Origin: Prevotella sp.
GTDB lineage: Bacteria; Bacteroidota; Bacteroidia; Bacteroidales; Bacteroidaceae
Length of the DNA stretch: 64,000 nt
Assembly: GCA_016281815.1 (NCBI GenBank)
Contig: JAEEJK010000095.1
Span: 58,224-122,223, forward strand
Reading direction: 5' to 3'
Shown: positions 58,401 to 64,000 of the stretch, piece by piece
How positions within the stretch are numbered: the stretch's first letter is position 1
How the letters are laid out: every line of letters starts with the position of its first letter
Notes under the pieces: generated by a model
What the model was told of the DNA's origin: nothing
The model's input: only the letters and a program-made list of their open reading frames with translations
The model's database searches: none
Position numbers and translations under genes: made by a program

Positions 58401-60645
58401 CGTTGCCAGGCTCCACCTCGCCCAGGCCCTCTGTGGTGCAGAGCAGTTGCGGTGAAATGTAGAAATCTTCGTTGGTGGGATAGGAGGCCGTGACAGTGTA
58501 GTGGTTGCCAGCAATCAGATTGCCGAAGCCGAAACTGTAGGTTACGGTGCTGTTCGGCTCGATGTTGACAGCGATGGTCTTGGTTTTCTTCACCTGTGTC
58601 TCGACGTTGGTGAGTGTTAGTATAACATTTGATTTCTTAGTCACGACATCTTTGTTCTTCACTGACATTCTCGCACGCAAGTAGGTGCCGTCAATGAGAC
58701 GGCGGTCCATGTCGCCATCCACCAACTCTAAGTTCGTCACTTCCAACAGGTCGAGGGAAGTATCGGCAGCATAGGCAAAAGTGGTAAGCCATCCTATTTT
58801 TTCCCAGCGCTTGTTCAGAACCTGCAAGTTGTGCTCACCATCAGTCGAGGGGGTGTATGAGAAAGTGAATTGGCCGGGAGTGTCACCCGCCAAGTTCACT
58901 TCGTCGATATGGATCACCTTGTCACTCTCTTCTTCCTTAATCAAAATACCACCCTTATAGTTCTCACTGCTGTAGGCGTTACTGACGGTAACGCTGAACT
59001 CCGACGGCTGTCCTACACGCAGGGGTGCCTCGCTGGTCTGAATGAAGTCACCAAGACTTATAGTTGCCGCCTGCTCGGTATATTGGAGGGATAACTTGTC
59101 GCCACAGACCACGGCGTTGATATACTTGTTGAAATCATTATTTGTGTAATCATTCAGCAGCCAGTCATCGTAACGTACTTCTTTGCTGATTGCATGAATG
59201 GTGTATTTACCATCGGTAAGATTCTTACTTGAAAAGTTAAGGTTAGCACTATTTCCATAGCTACTATAAAGTGAAATAGTATTGCCACTAAAATATTTAT
59301 CCACATCTGCTCCATTTTCATCCTTAAATACAAATCCATAGTTAAAATCTGTATCAAGCGGAGAATAATTCGAGACATGTATCCATAGTTTTATTCCTTC
59401 GAATGATTCCGAGTCATTTGATTGAGTATAAATATCTTTGTCATTTGCCTTTATCTCATCCGTACTTAACCTCAAAGGAAGATCCACAGATTTAAGCGTA
59501 GTCTGAGGTGTGACTTCAAAAATGGCGCATTGAGAATTGATATAAGTAAACTTATCTTTTACAACAGTTAATAAAAACTCGCCGTTTTTTTGGCCATCCC
59601 ATCCGAAATTGATGTCATAGTAATAATCCTCGTCATATTTATAGCCTTCAAGCATGAAGAAATGACCACCATTATTATTATTCAATCCATAATAGATAAT
59701 TGGCTTATTATTTTGTAGTTCATAGCATAACATGGCATTCCATAGGTTGTCACTGTACGATGAACGGTATTTTAATTCTGCTTTGTCGTATCCGAAATAC
59801 TTTTTAAGGGCGTATGGGATACAGTAAGCATAGGCGCTTGACCCACCGTTATCACTCGTTTCATAATCCATGTGGACAGAAGCACCTGTCATTTTCATCA
59901 GGTTGGCTATCGCATTTGCTTGATCATCGGTCTCCCATAGTTCATCATTGAATAAAATGCCATGTTCGTTGTACTGTTTCAGAATATTGGGCCAGTCAAT
60001 GGTCGTATTTTCAGGAATGGCTTCAACAGTCAGATTACCATCAAGATAACCAGGGATAGTGCTTGTAATTTGGCTTGGCCATTGATAATAATACATGAGT
60101 TCAGCCATAGCCGTAGCTGCACAGCCAGTTATGGTTCTTGTATTACCATCTTTGGGGCAGAAATTATTATAAGGTTCTTCCTGGTCATAACGAGCCAACA
60201 GATTTTCATCAATATGGTATTCCTGAGGCATTCCATTTGCCTTTATAGTATTTTGCTCCCTTGTAATCCCGTTGTCGCGGAGGTATTGGATTTGAGCGGC
60301 ATAGGAGTCGAGGAGGGCGCGCATGTTGCAGGGCATGGTCTCGGGGTCGATGCTGCCGGTGTCGGAATAGCCGAGGATTTCCGCGGTGGCATCATCACCA
60401 CTGACCACGACATAGCCGCCCTCATCACCCACATTGAAGATGTAGTAACTGTCGTTTTTTCCGGCAGCCATCATCTTCAGCGATTTGGCGGAGGGAGCCT
60501 TGGCACGGGCACGTTTCGCCACGCGCTTTTTGAGGAATTGGTTTGCTTTCTCCTTTGCCTGGGATGCCGTGATGGGGTTCGCCATCAGTTTAGTGCATCC
60601 GATGAGGCAAATGAGCGCAAACAGTATTATTCTTCTCATAGGCAT
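55408..60645 (-). CDS. C10 family (streptopain-like) cysteine protease, very large
   Basis: A 1745-residue exported protein with a signal peptide to KLMA. The pro-domain (about 22-130, with SYYIFNVGDEGGYVVVSGDD) is the Spi/pro-peptide family that holds C10 enzymes inactive. The catalytic Cys is in TITGCAATAMAELM (Cys175), and His328 is in NNNGGHFFMLEGY followed by INFGWDG. Long beta-rich regions follow, including three copies of a YWFDD-type module (EYWFDDDFANRKAVG, MEYWFDDNFEGRDNV, LEYWLDGDRDNVHT) near residues 770-980. An alpha-helical stretch lies near residues 1440-1600. No type IX tail is clear. It is far larger than typical C10 proteases. ATG 60645 and 60639 are both possible. Confidence 0.85.
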   Translation of the reverse strand: MPMRRIILFALICLIGCTKLMANPITASQAKEKANQFLKKRVAKRARAKAPSAKSLKMMAAGKNDSYYIFNVGDEGGYVVVSGDDATAEILGYSDTGSIDPETMPCNMRALLDSYAAQIQYLRDNGITREQNTIKANGMPQEYHIDENLLARYDQEEPYNNFCPKDGNTRTITGCAATAMAELMYYYQWPSQITSTIPGYLDGNLTVEAIPENTTIDWPNILKQYNEHGILFNDELWETDDQANAIANLMKMTGASVHMDYETSDNGGSSAYAYCIPYALKKYFGYDKAELKYRSSYSDNLWNAMLCYELQNNKPIIYYGLNNNNGGHFFMLEGYKYDEDYYYDINFGWDGQKNGEFLLTVVKDKFTYINSQCAIFEVTPQTTLKSVDLPLRLSTDEIKANDKDIYTQSNDSESFEGIKLWIHVSNYSPLDTDFNYGFVFKDENGADVDKYFSGNTISLYSSYGNSANLNFSSKNLTDGKYTIHAISKEVRYDDWLLNDYTNNDFNKYINAVVCGDKLSLQYTEQAATISLGDFIQTSEAPLRVGQPSEFSVTVSNAYSSENYKGGILIKEEESDKVIHIDEVNLAGDTPGQFTFSYTPSTDGEHNLQVLNKRWEKIGWLTTFAYAADTSLDLLEVTNLELVDGDMDRRLIDGTYLRARMSVKNKDVVTKKSNVILTLTNVETQVKKTKTIAVNIEPNSTVTYSFGFGNLIAGNHYTVTASYPTNEDFYISPQLLCTTEGLGEVEPGNESLVQYEYWFDDDFANRKAVGMNSSSAVVRASIDTDGLEYGAHRFNFRVKRSDNMYSAVTSSMFLKKPAAQNSVMEYWFDDNFEGRDNVSISSAEDEQAFELDLRDNEKYPWGFHKLNMRVTLAGGGESAVYSSGVLKLSAGKATQLEYWLDGDRDNVHTISGTLAEDGQDYLFVSDLDLGAVTPGHHRLYCRAVSNSGMTASAITMTPIIVKSRYNVSGADAKVTHYSLSIDNEDPVKVKLSNPSNDITMEQNLDVQDLASGKHTVKAKFWNSLGFAVGDETQFTVTAPETPVITLAATESAGNVQLHFDVPTSVHRFALARRDANGAKAVIYKMTDNVSGGGNYTDAPAAGNYTYFIQGSYRDAAGTSHLVNSEEVPVSVTAAQATTEYGYITGLIWPKYGAATMHDIVYSDGVETTITDKYFERQQIPVGTTLTISVRGNSREEFETATVTIKKGENSVSLKDITQVEETTPNLNNNDLQFSSDLEWVGNNYQFMVRNITRNAWSGQVRLRIISKDKALREKLKEEEENNDGEGIIPDPSTQVGTGSVAPFQLRGEDNYVYVYSDNISLSKDQTAMVTLSLDNVFPPDKKDWYYIYVESVGKWDADPKGSEKVKFVAIDYDYNVTENPILRQVDKSALAKAQEKVLLQDAEYAANVILLICSKLNQFNGLIGDFEQFGKDLAEKGKKMKDIDMAKLNRYVENAIETETAEELLNDEMVQSLVNAVLGNSALVLVEEFRESIANDIFKGSKVVSQYLGNAIKCLKYVRDYREWEKMNDYERFFYCADAILDYADKYPANPMCSILKTYSKVAKSFIQKALEYGETYYKMQEVDLLLENIPSEKDKPNFDYNRHVDFKIKVRTNRWVFFNFDHFGTSPIREVVVKVHNRPNDPDAVATIHFDLVPVWDGVMLRQISMDSGGDLGVGYLDEGYPVDRMWMEIKWKNGRTTKVPLRNDIDGVDFDAASITQNTKQYTVYLQSGTTKFANMADIIEVKK

Positions 60646-60932
60646 TATTGTTTTTTAGTAGTTAAGAAGTTAAAGAAGTTAAGAAGTTAAGCCAAATGCT
60701 TTTGGGTTCATGGCCTTTCTCATTGGAGTAATGACCCACATTCCCATTATCTAAACTTCTCATAGGAACTGTCAATTTTTTTAAATATTCAATATAGATA
60801 TTGTTATTTCACACGAATTACCATAAATTAATCATGAATTTCTGAGAACATCAATTAATGAATAATTATACGGTAATTATATGTTAAACAATAAACAAAA
60901 GACAATTGTAAATGCTATTTTGTAACAGTTCC
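60646..60932. other. AT-rich intergenic region with TTAAGAAG repeats
   Basis: GTTAAGAA, GTTAAAGAA, GTTAAGAA and GTTAAG follow each other at 60661-60691. Further on, GGAACTGT (60765-60772) is complementary to ACAGTTCC (60925-60932), which enclose an AT-rich stretch. No gene or clear promoter was found. Confidence 0.55.
60661..60691. repeat. Tandem GTTAAGAA-type repeat
   Basis: Four near-identical units of 8 or 9 bases, beginning GTTAAGAA. Similar TTAAGAA runs occur near 9988-10020, suggesting one mutational or mobile origin in the genome. Confidence 0.6.
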
Positions 60933-61931
60933 TTATTCTCCAGCCTTTACGCGGATTTTCACATTGAGTTTGCCAGATGCGTCGGTCTGCTCATCCACAC
61001 GCTTGGCCACGATGTAGGGGACTGGGGCGATTTGCTGGTCGTTGAAGCCGTTGCCGGCATAAAGACCTATTAGATTTTCGTATTCCGAATAAGCTTCTTT
61101 AAAATGATAGTTAGAGGAGGGAGTGATGCCACTAGGATTTTCAAACAAATCATTCCAACTTTTGCCAGACCAACTAATACAATTTTCACCAAAAGTATAA
61201 TAACCAACTATATTATCTGTTCCAGAATTATTACTTCCTCTTATACTTGCATTAGACCAATTACTTCCTGATCCTTGACCAATGAACATTACATTGTAAG
61301 AAATAATAGAATAATCTGCCCATATTGAAAAATATTTTAAGTCGTTAATTCCAGGGTTTCCTTTATCTCTAATAATATTATTCAATATCCTCCCACCATT
61401 AACCTTATAAATAGAGTGAATGACATTATTTGATATTTTAGCATTAGCTCCATTGAAAGAACTCATGCTCCTTATATAATTCTGATTAACAGCAACATCC
61501 AAACAAGTATTATTCTTTACCTGAACACTATTCAAATTGCAATATTTTATCAGCACATCACTCACAGCAGCACCGCCATCTCCAATATTGACATTTCCAG
61601 TAATATAGCATCCCATGACTGCACTGCCACTGCTTCCCTCATTGAACCAAAGGTTGCCAGAAATAGTTGTTACGCCATCCACATTATCACTTTTTGAGTA
61701 ATGCCCGATACCGATAATGGTGAGTTTCTTAGTGATTTTCACACTATCAGCAATTGTGAATCCTCCTCCAGGCAGATAGATGACACTGCCGGGATCTGCT
61801 CCTTCGATGGCATCTTGGAGGGTTCTATAAAGAGAGGTGGAGCCTCCAGAGGAGACTACGGAGATTTGCTGGGCATTCAGCCCTGTCGTTGCCATGAGGG
61901 CGAGGAATAAAGAAATAATGATCTTTTTCAT
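60933..61931 (-). CDS. Secreted right-handed beta-helix protein
   Basis: A 332-residue exported protein with signal peptide to LNAQQ. The middle is made of short repeated turns, as in NNTCLDVAVNQNYIRSM and NGANAKISNNVIHSIYKVNG, which fits a parallel beta-helix of the pectate lyase-like class. SVIYLPGGGFTIADSVKITK is a typical first coil. The end, VDEQTDASGKLNVKIRVKAG, resembles C-termini of Prevotella exported proteins. No catalytic residues were identified. Codon usage in the middle is noticeably A/T-rich (many AAT, ATA and ATT) compared with the neighbours, hinting at a different origin. The nearest neighbours are intergenic repeats on both sides. Confidence 0.68.
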   Translation of the reverse strand: MKKIIISLFLALMATTGLNAQQISVVSSGGSTSLYRTLQDAIEGADPGSVIYLPGGGFTIADSVKITKKLTIIGIGHYSKSDNVDGVTTISGNLWFNEGSSGSAVMGCYITGNVNIGDGGAAVSDVLIKYCNLNSVQVKNNTCLDVAVNQNYIRSMSSFNGANAKISNNVIHSIYKVNGGRILNNIIRDKGNPGINDLKYFSIWADYSIISYNVMFIGQGSGSNWSNASIRGSNNSGTDNIVGYYTFGENCISWSGKSWNDLFENPSGITPSSNYHFKEAYSEYENLIGLYAGNGFNDQQIAPVPYIVAKRVDEQTDASGKLNVKIRVKAGE

Positions 61932-61973
61932 GATTATGAGTTTTTAATGTGTGAGATTTTGGTTGGTGAGGGG

Positions 61974-62008
61974 GCAACGGCTAAACCGTTGCATACGGAG
62001 AAAGATGG
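61974..62008. repeat. Hairpin element with conserved ATACGGAGAA flank, copy 2
   Basis: GCAACGG-CTAAA-CCGTTGC (61974-61992) followed by ATACGGAGAAAGATGG. It matches the element at 15006-15040 in flank and layout, while the stem bases differ but stay paired. Confidence 0.55.
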
Positions 62009-62117
62009 TTTCGAAAAACTAAGTCTCGGCCATTGCACAGGGGTGATGTTTTCGTATAGGTATTATTATGCTTTTGAAATGGCTTTAAAAGGACGTGAGC
62101 TAAAACCACGTATTAGT

Positions 62118-62238
62118 TTCTCTCACGTATCGCCAAACACGTCAAATGCTCTAATAACGAGTAAAAGCCCACGCCGAGGCGTGAGCGCTTTACTTTTACT
62201 CTCGAGCATTTCCTTCAGATTTGGCGATTTTGAGAGAA
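62118..62238. repeat. Nested 120-base quasi-palindrome (MITE or RNA candidate)
   Basis: Paired arms from outside in: TTCTCTC (62118-62124) with GAGAGAA (62232-62238); ATCGCCAAA (62129-62137) with TTTGGCGAT (62220-62228); AAATGCTC (62144-62151) with GAGCATTT (62204-62211); GAGTAAAAG (62159-62167) with CTTTTACTC (62193-62201); CACGC (62170-62174) with GCGTG (62179-62183). The bulges are small. Such layered symmetry does not look like a simple terminator. It could be a miniature inverted-repeat element or a folded RNA. Confidence 0.6.
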
Positions 62239-62425
62239 GACAAGAATATCAGTTAACGCTTTTATCCTTTATGTCTTGTTGAAGTATTGTTACATAGGCA
62301 AATTCAGTTCATAGTTCATAATTATCGTTGATGTGGACCACCAGACGAAGAATCGTATTGTTTGCCGCAAAAATAAGAAAAAAAATGAATTTCTCAAAAT
62401 GATTTTAGGAAAATATCACGATGCC

Positions 62426-63883
62426 TCAATGAAACAGTGCCGGAAGGGTGACAATCTTCTGAAACACCCCGCTGTGGGCATTGTGCTTCAGGCCGACGGT
62501 TGTCACAAGAGTAAGGTGAACCGTCTGTTTGAAAGACAGCTTTTCTTGAAGTGTGGCAATCCTATTCCTATATACCATCTCGTCTTCAACATTTGGCTCG
62601 TATTCTTTGGAGAGGAATTTCATCTCACAAAGATTGACAATACGGTCATCCCTGATGATGAGCATATCTATCTGGGCACCCTTCTTGTCATTATCTCCGC
62701 GAACAATCCAAGCAGACTGCGTGGAGGCAACCCCCTCAATGCCCAATGCTTTCTTGATACTGTTGGCATGAAGAAAACAAATCTGCTCAAAGGCCAATCC
62801 ACGCCAGGAATTGATTGGCGGCATGTTTTGATGATGCAGCCAAAACGCCTCGTCTGTCATCTTCTGACCATCTATGAAATGCAGATAAAACTGACAAAAA
62901 CTATCGGTCAATTTATAGCAGACTGTTTTCTGCGGCTGTCCAAAAGGACAATAGGTAGTAATAAAGTCACTGGCCGTGAGTGCCTCCAACATCTTGCTTA
63001 ATGTTCCTCCTGAAGTAATCTTTAATTGAGTGACTATTTCCTCGCGTGTGTAACCCGAGTACCGTTTGGCAAGCAACCTGACCACTTCCATATAATTTTC
63101 AGGATTGCCAAAAAGCGAACCGAAAAGCCGGTGAAACTCAGAGGACAGCTTGGCATTTCTGTTGAAGAACAACAAATCAATATTCTGAGCCAAACTCTTT
63201 CCTCTCTGAAAATAATTCATATAATAAGGTATTCCGCCCAAAACCATATAGCACTCAATCAGGTCGTATGGTGACATGATAATTTGCCTGGAATCAAAGA
63301 ATGCCTTGCATTCACCCAAGGTGAATGGAGACAGTTTGATTTGCCATGTCAGTCGGTCGTATAGTCCACCCTTTCTGTTGATGAGATTGTCAAGCATCCA
63401 AGAAGTGGCACTGCCACATACTATCAGCATCACCCTATCGCGCCACGCTCCCCAAGTGTTCCAGAAGTTCTCCAAAGCCGGCAGGAATTTAGAGCGAGCC
63501 GTATCCATCCATGGCAGTTCGTCAATGAATATCACCTGGCGTGTTCCATCATCCAACTGATCCAGCAGACTTCCCAACATACGAAAAGCCTCCATCCAAG
63601 TTTTGGGACACCGGTTTTCTTCCATTCCAAAGTTCATCAGACTCGCATAAAACGCCTCGAGTTGGTCACGCATAGTTATCTTGCGCTCCTTGTCATAAGG
63701 AGACAGCCCACTGTGATAAAACGACATCTTGTCCTGAAACAATTCCTTCACCAAGAATGTCTTTCCCACGCGCCTGCGCCCATAGATAGCGACAAACTCT
63801 GCTCTGTCACTCTTATAAAGGTTGTCTAATTCCTCTATCTCCTGCTTTCTTCCTATTATCTTTCCTCTATAAATAGTAAACAA
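62426..63883 (-). CDS. AAA ATPase with DUF234/PD-(D/E)xK-like C-terminus
   Basis: A 485-residue cytoplasmic protein. The N-terminal ATPase has Walker A YGRRRVGKT (residues 34-42) and Walker B QVIFIDELPW. VCGSATSWM gives sensor-1, in the order of the archaeal-type ATPase family (DUF/PF01637). A winged-helix part follows, with YTREEIVTQLKITSGGTLSK. The C-terminal DUF234-like part shows GAQIDMLIIRDDRIVNLCEM then KF, a D...ExK pattern of PD-(D/E)xK nuclease-like folds. These proteins are abundant in Bacteroides and Prevotella, with no settled role. Standing alone beside repeat elements, it may be mobile-element-linked. Confidence 0.82.
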   Translation of the reverse strand: MFTIYRGKIIGRKQEIEELDNLYKSDRAEFVAIYGRRRVGKTFLVKELFQDKMSFYHSGLSPYDKERKITMRDQLEAFYASLMNFGMEENRCPKTWMEAFRMLGSLLDQLDDGTRQVIFIDELPWMDTARSKFLPALENFWNTWGAWRDRVMLIVCGSATSWMLDNLINRKGGLYDRLTWQIKLSPFTLGECKAFFDSRQIIMSPYDLIECYMVLGGIPYYMNYFQRGKSLAQNIDLLFFNRNAKLSSEFHRLFGSLFGNPENYMEVVRLLAKRYSGYTREEIVTQLKITSGGTLSKMLEALTASDFITTYCPFGQPQKTVCYKLTDSFCQFYLHFIDGQKMTDEAFWLHHQNMPPINSWRGLAFEQICFLHANSIKKALGIEGVASTQSAWIVRGDNDKKGAQIDMLIIRDDRIVNLCEMKFLSKEYEPNVEDEMVYRNRIATLQEKLSFKQTVHLTLVTTVGLKHNAHSGVFQKIVTLPALFH

Positions 63884-63901
63884 ATTGCCCCGCAGAAGTA
63901 A

Positions 63902-64000
63902 CTAAACACTTATAATCTGTTGATATAGAGGCATACCCATCCCATGCACGGCATCGCATATGACACCATGTTGATATTGTTGGTACTTTCCTCTTCGAGC
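63902..64000 (-). CDS. Possible C-terminal end of an unidentified gene
   Basis: On the - strand a frame is open from the window edge for 32 codons to TAG at 63902-63904, ending in GMGMPLYQQIISV. It contains QYQHGVICDAVHGMGMPLY. No family was recognised and the length is within chance, so this may not be a gene. Confidence 0.2.
   Translation of the reverse strand, partial: ARRGKYQQYQHGVICDAVHGMGMPLYQQIISV

Larger units (their letters stand above)
61932..62425. other. Non-coding region with nested structured elements
   Basis: It holds the hairpin/ATACGGAGAA element copy 2 (61974-62008) and an ACGTGAG/CTCACGT stem (62093-62128). A quasi-palindrome lies at 62118-62238, a further hairpin at 62237-62279, and short AGTTCATA repeats near 62306. 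No gene was found on either strand; the open frames here are short and unconvincing. Confidence 0.65.

Noticed and set aside
57178..58455. Open frame of 425 codons on the + strand opposite the C10 protease
   Set aside because: It lies wholly inside the protease gene, which has coherent repeated modules. The antisense protein shows no domain pattern.
62333..63001. Open frame of 222 codons on the + strand overlapping the AAA ATPase gene
   Set aside because: Most of it is antisense to the ATPase gene, whose Walker motifs and C-terminal pattern are clear.
1..64000. CRISPR arrays, tRNA or rRNA genes, transposases
   Set aside because: No regularly spaced direct repeats, no T-loop sequences in a tRNA context and no transposase motifs were seen by eye. 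Short tRNA genes could still be missed without a covariance search.

Overview
The window looks like a chromosomal segment of a Bacteroidales bacterium, most likely Prevotellaceae (Prevotella/Segatella-like). Three things point there: SusC/SusD pairs, Por/type IX-like C-terminal tails on very large secreted proteins, and promoters of the Bacteroidetes form TTTG-N19-TAnnTTTG with few Shine-Dalgarno sites. No rRNA, tRNA, CRISPR array, transposase or phage gene was recognised. Identifications rest on reading motifs and family resemblance; no search was run.

Left part (1-9980, + strand). The 3' end of queH runs into a tightly overlapping group: a Gfo/Idh/MocA oxidoreductase, a DUF4421 protein and a DUF1460 amidase-like lipoprotein. 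A new promoter then starts the complete Rnf operon (rseC-like, rnfB, C, D, G, E, A), a sodium- or proton-pumping ferredoxin:NAD+ oxidoreductase. galE follows at once and a strong hairpin terminator closes the group.

Middle-left part (10153-18332, - strand). valS, an alpha/beta hydrolase and a GH43-like secreted glycosidase form one unit behind a textbook promoter. A second unit pairs a DegT-type sugar aminotransferase with a PglF/WbpM-type membrane sugar-nucleotide dehydratase, so it probably makes an aminodideoxy sugar for surface glycan.

Central part (18489-35472, - strand). This is one seven-gene run of about 17 kb with gaps of 2-46 bases: FAS1 lipoprotein, SusC, SusD, FAS1 lipoprotein, FAS1 lipoprotein, SusC, SusD. 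It ends in a clear terminator and has no enzyme and no local regulator. It is the most unusual system in the window: a dual outer-membrane uptake unit in which large fasciclin-domain lipoproteins sit where surface glycan-binding proteins would be expected.

Right part (35794-60645). Large exported proteins dominate. They are a 1193-residue protein with three repeats of a jelly-roll-like module; a clan GH-A-like glycosidase with RICIN, FN3 and LamG modules behind an MG2-type outer-membrane protein; a GH128-like glycosidase and a 1717-residue CotH-kinase/lamin-tail protein behind an excellent promoter; and a 1745-residue C10 (streptopain-like) protease with an LRR-dockerin protein. Several carry a C-terminal sorting-like tail. 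The same module of roughly 170-190 residues recurs in at least two of these neighbours.

Right end (60646-64000). An AT-rich beta-helix gene lies beside a non-coding region that holds a nested 120-base quasi-palindrome and a hairpin element also found near valS. An AAA ATPase with a DUF234/PD-(D/E)xK-like C-terminus follows.
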